A DNA stretch of 64,000 nt, taken from WTGA01 sp965214055. Its GTDB lineage: Bacteria > Pseudomonadota > Gammaproteobacteria > Arenicellales > Poriferihabitantaceae. Positions within the stretch are counted from its first letter, which is position 1. Every line of letters starts with the position of its first letter. The stretch is taken from positions 744,001-808,000 of the forward strand of contig OZ243931.1 in the NCBI GenBank assembly GCA_965214055.1, written 5' to 3'. Positions 7,983 through 16,629 of this stretch are shown piece by piece. Made by a program: the position numbers and the translations under genes. The notes beneath the pieces are model-generated. The model was not told the DNA's origin, ran no database searches, and worked only from the letters and a program-made list of their open reading frames with translations.

Positions 7983-9320
7983 CTACAATTCCCTGCCCGC
8001 CTGCCGCTTTCCCCACCACAACCGGGCGTTGACCCCCAGGCTCATCAGGGGTTCGGGGAACAGTTTTTCCGGAGGGGCGCAATGCAGCCTGTCCCGGACC
8101 ATGGCGTGATTTTCCCCTCCGGCGTGGTCCACGATCAACATGCCGGAGAGAGTGCCCTGGGTGGCCCCCAGGCCATTCTGGCAACAGGCCGCATACAGTC
8201 CTTTTTCAATTTCTCCAAATACCGGAACGGAATTTCGTGAAAGACACAACTGTCCGCTCCAGCGATGTTCCATCTCCACCTGATCCAGCATGGGAAACCT
8301 CGCGGCAAAGGACTCCTCCTGCTTCTTCCCCGCCGCGGAAACAAGGGACATCGTGGTTTCTAGGTGTGGGTTGTAGGTAATCGAATTCCGGACCAGTATC
8401 CGATGGTCCCGGGTTCTTCGTATGGTGGAGCCCATGGGATGTGCCGGCGTGATGCCCCATTCCGGTTCTCCGCCAAGGTCCCGCTGCTCCCCGGGGGTAA
8501 GTGCCCGGGTCATACTGGCATACAGGAAAATGTGCATCAGCCGCCGTTTGAAGAGGCCGAAGGATTCCAGATGGCCATTGACGGTAAGAATCACCCTGCC
8601 CGCCGCCACGGACCCTTCCCGGGTGACCACGCGAAGGGAATGGCCGGTTTCAACCTTCACCACCGGGCTGTTTTCGAAAATATCGATGGGATGGCCCTGC
8701 GCTTTGCTGCACAGCCCCCGGGCAATCCCCCGAATATACCCGGCGGGCTGGACAAGCAGGCATCCGGGCAGATGAATGCCCCCAAGATAGTACTCCGAGC
8801 CGGTCAGTACTTTGAGTTCCTTCCCATTGTACTTGGTAAACGGTTCCCCCAGTTTTTCCAGGTGCCGGGAATAGGAATGCAACGCCTCCAGACCCGTCGA
8901 CCCCGCGGCCGCCTGGATTCGGCCCACGGAGGAAGAAAAGGACTCCAGGCCAAATTCGTCAATCATCGATTTGGCATACCCAATGGCAAATCGATTCATT
9001 TCAATCTGCCTCAGGTCTTCTGACCGGTGGCTTACATAATCATCGCTTTGCAGATTGTGGGGAAGATCAATGAAAAACCCGCTGTTGCGTCCGGACGCGC
9101 CCCAGGCGATGCGCTGGGCATCCAGGACCACGACGGTATCCGAAGGGGATTTTTCACGAATTCGCCGGGCGGCACTCAGTCCGGCGAAACCGGCACCGAT
9201 GATGACCCAGTCTGCCTGGAGGTCCTGGTCGAGGACACGCGCTGGAGGCGGCGGCGGCAGGATTTGATACCATCCCGACCCCGTCAGGTCAGCGGGCAAT
9301 TTGGACGCGGCAAACAACAC
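7983..9320 (-). CDS. FAD-dependent oxidoreductase (DAO/PuuB-like)
   Basis: A 445-residue flavoprotein of the D-amino-acid-oxidase fold. The ADP-binding motif IIGAGFAGLSAARR lies at residues 40-53 and is followed by a WGASGRNSGF segment, which is characteristic of gamma-glutamylputrescine oxidoreductase (PuuB)-like and ordL-type enzymes. The roughly 35 residues before the Rossmann fold are typical of that subgroup. The start is GTG at 9318-9320. Likely chemistry is oxidation of a C-N bond in an amine or amino acid with FAD in the cytosol. It is 28 nt upstream of the YcaQ-type gene on the same strand. No polyamine genes are adjacent, so the substrate remains open. Confidence 0.82.
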   Translation of the reverse strand: MLFAASKLPADLTGSGWYQILPPPPPARVLDQDLQADWVIIGAGFAGLSAARRIREKSPSDTVVVLDAQRIAWGASGRNSGFFIDLPHNLQSDDYVSHRSEDLRQIEMNRFAIGYAKSMIDEFGLESFSSSVGRIQAAAGSTGLEALHSYSRHLEKLGEPFTKYNGKELKVLTGSEYYLGGIHLPGCLLVQPAGYIRGIARGLCSKAQGHPIDIFENSPVVKVETGHSLRVVTREGSVAAGRVILTVNGHLESFGLFKRRLMHIFLYASMTRALTPGEQRDLGGEPEWGITPAHPMGSTIRRTRDHRILVRNSITYNPHLETTMSLVSAAGKKQEESFAARFPMLDQVEMEHRWSGQLCLSRNSVPVFGEIEKGLYAACCQNGLGATQGTLSGMLIVDHAGGENHAMVRDRLHCAPPEKLFPEPLMSLGVNARLWWGKRQAGREL

Positions 9321-9448
9321 GACTCTGAAAATCCGGAACCGGGTCTGATCCGGTCACCCCCGGGGCCGGGAGAGTGCCGCAAGACCCCTGCCCCGGGGTC
9401 CCCCGCTGTTTCCCGGGAACACACCGTTCAACGACTTCATCCCAGGCT

Positions 9449-9826
9449 TCATCCGATCCAGCGCTGAACGGCATCCACCGAATCCGTGGGGCCGGTGTTA
9501 AAGCATATCTTCGCGGCCGGTGCCAGGTGGTGCACCGTATTGACCAGTTCCTCAAATACAAGAAGGTGGGCCTCATCCTTTCGCACCCCGGCCCCGATCA
9601 GGACACAATCCCAGGCCCCGTTGTCCAGTGCCGCCGCCACCTCCCGGGCCGCGCTTTCGCCGTCCTGAATAAAACAGAGTTCCGCCGCACAGTCCAGGGC
9701 ATTGAGGCGGTCCGCATCGGCATTCAGTGCATGGCGCACTTTTTCGGCAGTGAGACCCGGCCACCGGCTGTAATCCACCACATCCGGATTCCAGCCCACC
9801 ATCAACACTGTTTTTTTGTCTGTCAT
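9449..9826 (-). CDS. Small conserved hypothetical protein
   Basis: A 125-residue soluble protein of unknown function. It begins KKTVLMVGWNP, a beta strand typical of a Rossmann-like or response-regulator-like sheet. It has alternating helix and strand character, with a middle WDCVLIGAGVRKDEAHLLVFEEL and an ending KICFNTGPTDSVDAVQRW. No signal peptide or membrane segment is visible. The pattern resembles small cytosolic proteins annotated only as hypothetical in many bacteria. It stands alone between the FAD oxidoreductase and the aldolase on the same strand, with a 128-nt gap downstream. It is judged real because the frame is long, codon use matches its neighbours, and the opposite frames look like shadows. 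Confidence 0.7.
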   Translation of the reverse strand: MTDKKTVLMVGWNPDVVDYSRWPGLTAEKVRHALNADADRLNALDCAAELCFIQDGESAAREVAAALDNGAWDCVLIGAGVRKDEAHLLVFEELVNTVHHLAPAAKICFNTGPTDSVDAVQRWIG

Positions 9827-9901
9827 GTCAACCTCCGGTCAAACCCCAATAATTTTTTCCATTCTTCTCTCCGGGACATGCCGTATCGCCGGTATCCGGA
9901 A

Positions 9902-9921
9902 CAGGATGAATACTCATCCTG
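9902..9921. repeat. Perfect 8-bp inverted repeat with 4-nt loop
   Basis: CAGGATGA-ATAC-TCATCCTG forms a perfect hairpin between the DapA-like gene and the small hypothetical gene, both read leftward. No T-run follows on either strand, so it is not a standard intrinsic terminator. It could mark an mRNA processing site or an operator; function unknown. Confidence 0.5.
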
Positions 9922-10087
9922 CGTATTCTACGGCCAGTGCCTGACTATATCGAGTCTTATTTTGTGCTGCCAGACCCACCGCTGAACCGATGCCTTCGGT
10001 GCCGGCACAACGGTGCCCTGCCCCGGGAAGTCCTGGAGTCGACACCGCGCCTCCCGGGACACCGCCGCTTCCTTTCCCGAGGCCGGG

Positions 10088-10996
10088 TCAGGAATACTCC
10101 TCCCCAATCGCCGCCATCGCCGACTTCAGGTCCTTCAGCACCATTTCCAGCCGGCGCTTCTCTTCCCCGCTCAGCCCCTGCAGTGGCCTGCGCACCGGTC
10201 CGGCTGGCAGGCCGTCCAGGTGACAGGCCTGTTTAATGGTCTGGATCAGTTTGCCTCCCTGCTCCAGAATCCCCATAAAGGGCATCAGTGCAGACATGAT
10301 TTTCCTGCCTTTTTCAATGTCGTTTTCAATGGCAACCGCTTCATACAGGGCAATATGTTCCCTGGGAAGGCAGTTTCCGCCGGCGCAGACCCAGCCCCGG
10401 GCACCCCAGGCAAAAAATTCCAACGCCTGGTCGTCCATGCCGCAAAGCAACGTGATTCCGGGATAATCCTGGGCGAGCATATGCAGCTGGTTGATGTCCC
10501 CGGTGGATTCCTTGACCCCGCAAAAATTCGGATGGTGGCGGATCCGGTTGAAAAATTCCGCCTGCATGATGGTTCCGGTCCGGCCCGGATAGTTGTACAG
10601 CATGATCGGGAGGTTGACTTCCCGGTCCACGGCCAGGGCATGGTCCGCCAACTCGCGCTGGGTCGGCACCGCGTAGTACGGGGCCGGCATCAATACCGCA
10701 TCCGCCCCATTTTCTCTTGCCCTCAAACCGTATTCGATGCAGTCTTCGGTCCGTATGGCCCCGATTCCAACGATGAGGGGCAACCGGTCCTTGAGGACCT
10801 CCCTGGCAAGACCCATCATTTCTACCCGCTCTTCCCTGCTCTGGGCGTAGTATTCACCGGTGGTCCCGCCGACGATCACACCATGCACCCCGGAATCGAC
10901 GAGATGATTCACCATGCATGCGAACCCGTCCCGGTCAATCTCCCCATTTTCGAAATGGGGAGTGATCACCGGGGGATAAATGCCTTCAAACTGCAT
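10088..10996 (-). CDS. DapA-family aldolase/synthase (dihydrodipicolinate synthase-like)
   Basis: A 302-residue class I aldolase of the DHDPS/NAL superfamily. It has the GGTTGE substrate-binding loop (43-48), the catalytic tyrosine in LYNYPGRTG (Tyr134) and the Schiff-base lysine in GVKESTGD (Lys162). The family condenses or cleaves pyruvate-containing compounds in the cytosol. In the housekeeping DapA the loop is usually followed by GEXXTL and the gene sits with lysine or lipoprotein genes. This copy reads GEYYAQ and is alone, so it is more likely a catabolic paralogue acting on a sugar acid or hydroxyproline-derived keto acid. The ATG start at 10996 is clear. Confidence 0.82.
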   Translation of the reverse strand: MQFEGIYPPVITPHFENGEIDRDGFACMVNHLVDSGVHGVIVGGTTGEYYAQSREERVEMMGLAREVLKDRLPLIVGIGAIRTEDCIEYGLRARENGADAVLMPAPYYAVPTQRELADHALAVDREVNLPIMLYNYPGRTGTIMQAEFFNRIRHHPNFCGVKESTGDINQLHMLAQDYPGITLLCGMDDQALEFFAWGARGWVCAGGNCLPREHIALYEAVAIENDIEKGRKIMSALMPFMGILEQGGKLIQTIKQACHLDGLPAGPVRRPLQGLSGEEKRRLEMVLKDLKSAMAAIGEEYS

Positions 10997-11125
10997 AACC
11001 TGTCTCCTGGAATTGCTGGGGGGGGATGATATCGCATCTCCCGGTATATGTGGGGGCGTAACCCGGATTGTACGGATGATGAAATGGCCCGGGAGCTCTT
11101 CCTGCTCTTCGGAACCGGGACCTGT

Positions 11126-11989
11126 TCAGGGATCCTGTCCGGTCTCCCTTGCACACATTTCAGGCGTTTCCCAGGTAATCCTGCCCAGACGACCTGCCCG
11201 GATATCAGCGATGAGGATTTTGGCGGCACGGTCCAGGTCCACGCCACCGCCCTTCACCAGGCAGCCTCTTTTCCTGCCAATCTGCCCAAGAACCTCCCTC
11301 TCATCCAGGTCCGGATTCTCCAGATGGTACCGCTCGCACAACCGTTGCCGGTAAACCTGCCTGAGATAGGCAATGGCAAAAATCGCGACATCGGTGTGGG
11401 CAATGGCGGTATCCCGAATGGCCCCGGTCACCGCCAGGCGATATCCACTGAACAGGTTCTCCACTTTTGGCCACATCAGTCCCGGCGTATCCAGCAATCT
11501 GAAATCCATGGTGATTTCGATGGTTTGCTGTTGTTTCGTGACCGCAGGTTCATTGCCGGTTCTGGCCACTGTTCTCCCCGCCAGGCTGTTGATCAGCGTG
11601 GATTTCCCCACATTCGGAATTCCCACCACCATCGCCGTGACCGGGCTTCGGTGGGTGCCCCGGGCCCCATGCATCCGGCGGCACTTCCCCGCAATGGCGG
11701 CAACCTGCCGGGGTTTCCGGGTATCTGCGAACACCACGGCACGGTTTCGGGATGCACACTGTTCCCGCCAGATTGAATTCAGTTCCGGGTCCGCGAGGTC
11801 ACATTTCCCGAATACCTTCAAACACGGTTTTTCCATGCGCAGCGCTTCCAGCATGGGATTGGCGCTGCTGAACGGGGCCCGGGCATCCAGCATTTCAATG
11901 AACACATCCACCTTTTTGTAGACCGCCCTAGCCTCCTTGCTGGCCTTGTGCATGTGGCCGGGATACCACTGGATCGGGTTGAGTTCCAT
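11126..11989 (-). CDS. rbgA: Ribosome biogenesis GTPase RbgA/YlqF-like
   Basis: A circularly permuted GTPase involved in late assembly of the 50S subunit in species that use it. It opens with IQWYPGHMHKA, matching the RbgA signature. The permuted order is visible: the G4-like element at 61-64, the G1 P-loop GIPNVGKST at 123-131, and G3 DTPG at 167-170. The C-terminal KRGCLVKGGGVDLDRAA block matches RbgA. The G4 element reads GKCD where most GTPases have NKxD, which may weaken guanine specificity. An upstream TTG at 12007 would add six residues; ATG at 11989 fits the family length (about 285) better. It is divergent from the NRDE gene. Confidence 0.85.
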   Translation of the reverse strand: MELNPIQWYPGHMHKASKEARAVYKKVDVFIEMLDARAPFSSANPMLEALRMEKPCLKVFGKCDLADPELNSIWREQCASRNRAVVFADTRKPRQVAAIAGKCRRMHGARGTHRSPVTAMVVGIPNVGKSTLINSLAGRTVARTGNEPAVTKQQQTIEITMDFRLLDTPGLMWPKVENLFSGYRLAVTGAIRDTAIAHTDVAIFAIAYLRQVYRQRLCERYHLENPDLDEREVLGQIGRKRGCLVKGGGVDLDRAAKILIADIRAGRLGRITWETPEMCARETGQDP

Positions 11990-12083
11990 GAAAGCTGATT
12001 GGGTCAAAAAGGATTCCTATTCTACCCTCCAGGGATTACCATTGGCGGGAAATCCCACAAAACTTCACCACCGCGAATCGATT

Positions 12084-12860
12084 ATGTGCCTGCTTCTTCT
12101 GGCCATCAACACCCATCCCGACTGTCCGCTGGTCATTGCGGCAAACCGGGACGAGTACTTCCGGCGGCCCTCCCGGTCCATGCATTTCTGGGGGGATCAT
12201 CCGGATATCCTGGCCGGCCGGGACCTGTCAGGGGGCGGGAGCTGGCTGGGGGCCAATCGCAGCGGGAAATTCTGTGCGGTAACCAATTTACGGACCGGGG
12301 CTCCCAGGAACCCGGAACTGAAAAGTCGGGGGGAACTCGTCAGACGATACCTGGATGGCGCTGAAACCGATGCGGAATTTACCCGGGGGGTCCAGAAACA
12401 TTCCCGGCAGTTCAACCCGTTCAACGTGGTATACGGAAGCCAGGACGGCATCCGGGCCTTTTGCAGCCAGGACGGCTCATTGCACGCCCTGGAAACGGGC
12501 TACCATGGCCTGTCCAATGGTCCCATTGGACAGCGCTGGCCTAAAATTTCTGCGGGAATCCACTGGTTGACGAAGTGGGTGGATGCCAAAGACTCCAGTC
12601 CCGGAAAACTGAATGCGATCATGCGGGATGAAACCGGAACGAAACCGGATCAACCCCCCGAACCCGGCACAAGGCACAACATGGACAATCACCGATCTTC
12701 CATTTTCATCCGCGGCGACCAGTACGGCACCCGTACCACCACCTGCCTGATGTTTTATCCCCGGCACCTTCTCATCTTTGAAACCAACTACAACAATCAG
12801 GCTGAAATCCTGGAAGGACAGGAATTCAGCCTCCATCTCCCTGACCCGGAAGGGCGATGA
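12084..12860 (+). CDS. NRDE-family protein (TANGO2 homologue)
   Basis: A 258-residue protein starting MCLLLLAINTHPDCPLVIAANRDE. The eponymous Asn-Arg-Asp-Glu motif and the N-terminal cysteine of the family are both present, which fixes the start at ATG 12084 although the frame is open further upstream. The segments GGGSWLGANRSGKFCAVTN and GRDQYGTRTT-like GDQYGTRTTTC also match. The fold is Ntn-hydrolase-like; bacterial members are cytosolic with an uncertain role, and eukaryotic TANGO2 has been linked to haem or lipid handling. It is divergent from rbgA with under 100 nt between them. Confidence 0.82.
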   Translation: MCLLLLAINTHPDCPLVIAANRDEYFRRPSRSMHFWGDHPDILAGRDLSGGGSWLGANRSGKFCAVTNLRTGAPRNPELKSRGELVRRYLDGAETDAEFTRGVQKHSRQFNPFNVVYGSQDGIRAFCSQDGSLHALETGYHGLSNGPIGQRWPKISAGIHWLTKWVDAKDSSPGKLNAIMRDETGTKPDQPPEPGTRHNMDNHRSSIFIRGDQYGTRTTTCLMFYPRHLLIFETNYNNQAEILEGQEFSLHLPDPEGR

Positions 12861-13018
12861 GATCCACCGGTACCATTTCAAAAAGCGGGGAACCCGGCGT
12901 ACTTTGCCTCCCGGGTCCCTGGACGGGACTAAACAAGCCCGGGGAAATTGGGTATGATTGGTGGAGCGAACCCCCGGGTTTGCATGACGCATCCCGATCC
13001 CATGACCCATAACCGCCC

Positions 13019-13393
13019 ATGAGCTGGCCCCAAAACCAGATGAGCGTGCTCCAGGAGCCCCTGGAACCCTGCTCCCTGTCTCCCATGACCGGATTCACCC
13101 GCAATGGCTGCTGCGAAACCGGCCCTGAAGACATCGGGTCCCACACCGTCTGTGTCCAGGTTACGGAGGAATTCCTGGAATTCAGCAAACTCGTCGGCAA
13201 TGATCTGAGTACTCCAGGGCCGGGGTTTTCCGGGCTGAAACCCGGAGACCGGTGGTGCCTGTGCGCCCTGCGCTGGGTCCAGGCCCTGGAAGCCGGCTCC
13301 GCTCCCCGAGTCGTGATGCGGGCAACCCATGAAAAAGCGCTGGACGTCATCCGTTTCGCCGACCTGAAAAACCACGCCATCGACCTGTCCTGA
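13019..13393 (+). CDS. DUF2237 family protein
   Basis: A 124-residue protein that matches the DUF2237 pattern along its full length. It has the segment EPLEPCSLSPMTGFTRNGCC, then TGPEDIGSHTVC, GNDLSTPGPGF and GLKPGDRWCLCALRW. Five of its six cysteines sit in those conserved blocks, suggesting metal or disulfide involvement. No function has been established for the family that I can cite. The next gene, an FAD oxidoreductase, begins 3 nt after its stop, so the two are almost certainly co-transcribed and probably translationally coupled. Confidence 0.88.
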   Translation: MSWPQNQMSVLQEPLEPCSLSPMTGFTRNGCCETGPEDIGSHTVCVQVTEEFLEFSKLVGNDLSTPGPGFSGLKPGDRWCLCALRWVQALEAGSAPRVVMRATHEKALDVIRFADLKNHAIDLS

Positions 13394-13396
13394 TCC

Positions 13397-14650
13397 TTGT
13401 CGAACTCCCCCCCGCATATTGCTGTCATCGGTGCCGGCCTGGTGGGCGTCAGCTGCGCGCTGTGGTTGCAGAAAAAGGGGTTCCGGGTCAGTCTCGCAGA
13501 CGGGAACGAGCCCGGGTCCATGACCTCCTCGGGAAATGCCTGCACCATCGCAGACTATGCCTGCATCCCGGTGAATCATCCCGGAATGATCCGAAGGCTG
13601 CCCACGCTGATGTGGGGCCGGAACAGTCCATTGAGCATCAATCCCTGGTATGCGGTGACCCATTTTCCCTGGATGCTGTCGTTTCTCAGGCACTGCACCC
13701 AGTCCGAAGTGAACAAAACGATCCAGGCACTGGGGGACCTCCTGCGGCTGACCCATGACGGGCTCGACCCCCTGATCCGGCTCACCCGGACCCAGGACCT
13801 GTTCGAGACGAATGGATGCATGTACGTGTATGAATCCGAGGCGGCCTTTAACCGTGCCAGGCGGGGCAACCAGGCACGGGCGGAACAGGGCGCGAAATTC
13901 ACGGAACTCTCCGCACCTGAAATTCGCGACCTGGAACCGAATCTGAAACCGCAGTTTGCGAAAGGACTGCTGTTCGGCCATGCCCGTCATGTCCTGAATC
14001 CCAAAACACTGGTCAAACGGTTTTTTGAATCCTTCCTCCACCATCATGGCCAACACCTCTTTGCCCATGTGAAAGGGGTCACGCGCAATGAACAGGGGCT
14101 ACAGGTTCATCTTTCCGGTGGGGAAGGAATATCGGCAGACCAGGTGGTGATCAGCAGCGGTGCCTTTTCCAAACAGATCGCCGGGTGTGGACTTGCGGGC
14201 ATTCCCCTGGACACCGAACGGGGATATCACATTCAGTATGCGGACCAGCAGCACCTGGTGAATCGTCCCGTGGCCTGGGCGGACTGCGGGTTTTACGCCA
14301 CTCCCATGAACGAGGGACTGCGCTTTGCCGGTACGGTTGAAATCGCAGGACTATCCCCGAAAAAGAACCCCCGGCACCTGGATTATCTTGCCCGGAAAGC
14401 CCGGACCATGTTTGACCTTGAAAGGGAGCCCACCACTTCCTGGCTGGGCTATCGACCGACACTGCCGGATGCCCGGCCCGTCATTGGTTCGGGAAGCAAT
14501 GATAAAAGGATCATCCATGCGTTCGGGCACCAGCACATCGGATTGACCCTCGCGGGAATCACCGGCAGGCTGGTCTCCGAACTGGCCGCCGGAGAACCCC
14601 CTTGCGTCAACCTCCAGCCCTTCCATCCGGACCGGTTCCGCAGTGCATGA
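13397..14650 (+). CDS. D-amino-acid dehydrogenase-like FAD oxidoreductase
   Basis: A 417-residue flavoprotein of the DadA type. The dinucleotide motif is at the N-terminus (VIGAGLVGVSCALWLQ), the DadA-like TSSGNACTIADYA segment follows, and the C-terminus carries GYRPTLPDARPVIG and GHQHIGLTLAGITG, hallmarks of D-amino-acid dehydrogenases. These enzymes deaminate D-amino acids to keto acids and pass electrons to the respiratory chain at the inner membrane. Translation appears to begin at TTG 13397, only 3 nt after the DUF2237 stop. No alanine racemase is nearby. Substrate may be D-amino acids or a related N-substituted amino acid. Confidence 0.85.
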   Translation: MSNSPPHIAVIGAGLVGVSCALWLQKKGFRVSLADGNEPGSMTSSGNACTIADYACIPVNHPGMIRRLPTLMWGRNSPLSINPWYAVTHFPWMLSFLRHCTQSEVNKTIQALGDLLRLTHDGLDPLIRLTRTQDLFETNGCMYVYESEAAFNRARRGNQARAEQGAKFTELSAPEIRDLEPNLKPQFAKGLLFGHARHVLNPKTLVKRFFESFLHHHGQHLFAHVKGVTRNEQGLQVHLSGGEGISADQVVISSGAFSKQIAGCGLAGIPLDTERGYHIQYADQQHLVNRPVAWADCGFYATPMNEGLRFAGTVEIAGLSPKKNPRHLDYLARKARTMFDLEREPTTSWLGYRPTLPDARPVIGSGSNDKRIIHAFGHQHIGLTLAGITGRLVSELAAGEPPCVNLQPFHPDRFRSA

Positions 14651-14705
14651 ATTCCACGAAAGCCGGCGGCTGGGGACTGTGTCGGTTCCGGCATAAACCC
14701 GGAGT

Positions 14706-14734
14706 GGAAAAACTTCCTGCCCGGGCCGGGCAGG
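14706..14734 (-). terminator. Intrinsic terminator of the aldo/keto reductase gene
   Basis: Reading leftward just after the reductase stop codon, the arms CCTGCCCGG and CCGGGCAGG form a perfect 9-bp GC-rich stem separated by one base (a realistic loop would open a few central pairs). A GTTTTT run follows three bases later. This is the expected layout of a rho-independent terminator on the minus strand. The convergent dadA-like gene ends 55 nt to the left. Confidence 0.6.
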
Positions 14735-14736
14735 CC

Positions 14737-15675
14737 TTACGGGCGAAAATACCGGAAGCAATCCCCCCGCACGATCTCCCACCCGTCATCCAGCACACTG
14801 ACAACCTCCCGGGGCAGTCCACCGCGCTCACAGGCCACAAGATTTTCCTGCAGGTGCTCCAGCCGGCTTGCACCCAGGATGATGGCATCCCCCGCATCCC
14901 CGGACAATCGGGAATGATGGACCAGCCAGCGCAGTGCGGCCTCCCCCGGTGTGATGCCGTGGCCCCGGCAGGCCGCTGTCAATGACTGGAGCACCGTGAA
15001 ATACTCCGGTTTCCAGTACCGGGACGGATACTGGTCATTCAGGGTAAATCTGCCGGGTGCCGGAGTGTCCGCATAATTTCCGTGTTTCCCGGTGAGCAGC
15101 CCGCCGGCCAGCGGATTGTAGGCGTAGAAACGGATTCCATAATTCCGAAGACAGGGAAACAGCTCCCTTTCCACATCCCGGGTGAGGGCATTGTACATTC
15201 CCTGGTACACCGTGGGCACCATCCACCCTTTCGACCGGCAGATTTCCGCCACTTCTGCCACCTGCCAGGATGCGAAATTACTGAGACCGAACCGTCTGAA
15301 CGTTCCCTGCCGGTAAAAATCCCAACACACAGCGAGGGTATCCGCAATGGGGGTGTCCAGGTCCGGGGAATGCAGGTACAGCAAGTCCACGGAACCGGCC
15401 TGCAAACGCTTTTGGCTCTCGACAAACTGTTTTCGGACTTCATCGGGCTTCAGGCCATCCCCATCCCAGGGATTCACCTTGGTCGCAATCTTCACAGCCA
15501 GGTCCGGACGGACAGACAGCAGTTTGCCCAGCAACCGTTCCGTGTTGCCCCCGTTGTACTGGTAGGCCGTATCCACTTCATCCCCGCCCTGTGCACAAAA
15601 CAGGCGGAGCATTTCCAGGGAAATCTCCTCATCCGCCTGATCCGAGAAGGTCATGGAACCCAGCACGATTTTCAT
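14737..15675 (-). CDS. Aldo/keto reductase (AKR7-like)
   Basis: A 312-residue TIM-barrel NADPH oxidoreductase. The AKR catalytic set is visible: Asp35 and the nearby tyrosine in GGDEVDTAYQYNGG, Lys66 in KIATKVNPW, and His in LLYLHSPDLDTP. The DTAYQYNGGNTE block is that of aflatoxin-aldehyde reductase-type (AKR7) members, which reduce aldehydes and ketones in the cytosol. The frame is open 19 codons further, but ATG 15675 begins MKIVLGSMTFS, the normal start of the family. It is divergent from the methyltransferase gene across a 173-nt gap and ends in an intrinsic terminator. Confidence 0.87.
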   Translation of the reverse strand: MKIVLGSMTFSDQADEEISLEMLRLFCAQGGDEVDTAYQYNGGNTERLLGKLLSVRPDLAVKIATKVNPWDGDGLKPDEVRKQFVESQKRLQAGSVDLLYLHSPDLDTPIADTLAVCWDFYRQGTFRRFGLSNFASWQVAEVAEICRSKGWMVPTVYQGMYNALTRDVERELFPCLRNYGIRFYAYNPLAGGLLTGKHGNYADTPAPGRFTLNDQYPSRYWKPEYFTVLQSLTAACRGHGITPGEAALRWLVHHSRLSGDAGDAIILGASRLEHLQENLVACERGGLPREVVSVLDDGWEIVRGDCFRYFRP

Positions 15676-15848
15676 GGCCCCGACTCCGTTGCGGCCACGG
15701 GGTCCGATACCGCGGTTGCATGGACCATCCAATTACCCATCACCACCCCTCCCACCAATCATTTGAATTGACTGCAGATAGTGTACCGCAATCTGCCGGC
15801 AGGACAAGCTGGTGTATGATTGTTAACCGCAAATCGAGGATTCACCTT

Positions 15849-16517
15849 ATGAACCACCAAGGGGGGCTCCCTCCCACCCTGCACAACGTCCTGAATCTGG
15901 ATGGTTCCCCTGAATCGATCCAGAAGTTTTATTCAAAATGGGCGACTCAATACGAGGAAGATACCACCCGCTGGAACTACGCGGCCCCCTCCAACATTCT
16001 GACCCTGTTGCAGAATTTACCCGGGTCCGGAGAGTATTCCATTGATCCCGCCCATCCCGGGATCAGAATCATGGATGCGGGTTGTGGTACGGGGCTGCTG
16101 GCAGGAGTGCTGACAAGAGCCGGCTATACAAATATCCATGGATTCGATCTCAGCCCTGAAATGGTGGAGATTGCCCGCCAAACCGGTTTATACCGGCACC
16201 TGGAGGGCAACATCGATTTGAACGCCCCGGTGAAATCCGAATGGGTCGACCAATACGACTGCACCATTTCCATCGGGGTTTTTACCCCGGGGCATGTTCC
16301 TCCCCGGGCACTGTCACAACTGGTGCGGATGACCCGGCCGGGGGGATTCGTTCTGGTCAGCACCCGGGTGGAGTACTGTGAGAGTGAAAATTTCCAGGAA
16401 GTCAGCGACAACCTGGAGTCCCGGGGAATCCTGAAGCTCATCAGGACCCTGAGAAACGCAAGCTATACCACCGACGAAAAGGCCCATTACTGGGTCTATG
16501 CGAAGCTGCGGACATAA
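15849..16517 (+). CDS. Class I SAM-dependent methyltransferase
   Basis: A 222-residue protein with the Rossmann-like methyltransferase core. Motif I reads MDAGCGTGLLAG (Asp76, Gly78, Gly80, Gly82), and is followed by an acidic residue closing strand 2 (HGFDLSPEMVEIAR). The pre-core segment FYSKWATQYEED resembles Williams-Beuren-type methyltransferase homologues. It should transfer a methyl group from SAM to a small molecule in the cytosol; the acceptor is unknown. ATG 15849 is preferred; an upstream ATG at 15816 would add eleven residues. It is a single gene between divergent and convergent neighbours. Confidence 0.82.
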   Translation: MNHQGGLPPTLHNVLNLDGSPESIQKFYSKWATQYEEDTTRWNYAAPSNILTLLQNLPGSGEYSIDPAHPGIRIMDAGCGTGLLAGVLTRAGYTNIHGFDLSPEMVEIARQTGLYRHLEGNIDLNAPVKSEWVDQYDCTISIGVFTPGHVPPRALSQLVRMTRPGGFVLVSTRVEYCESENFQEVSDNLESRGILKLIRTLRNASYTTDEKAHYWVYAKLRT

Positions 16518-16629
16518 TCGAGTCCCGGGTTCTCATGGGGAGACTTTCCAGGTCAAGCACCCCGGTGGAGGAGGACCATGACCCGGGCAGCCCCTCGCTT
16601 TGCAGACCGTGGGTCAAAGCGGAATCGGT

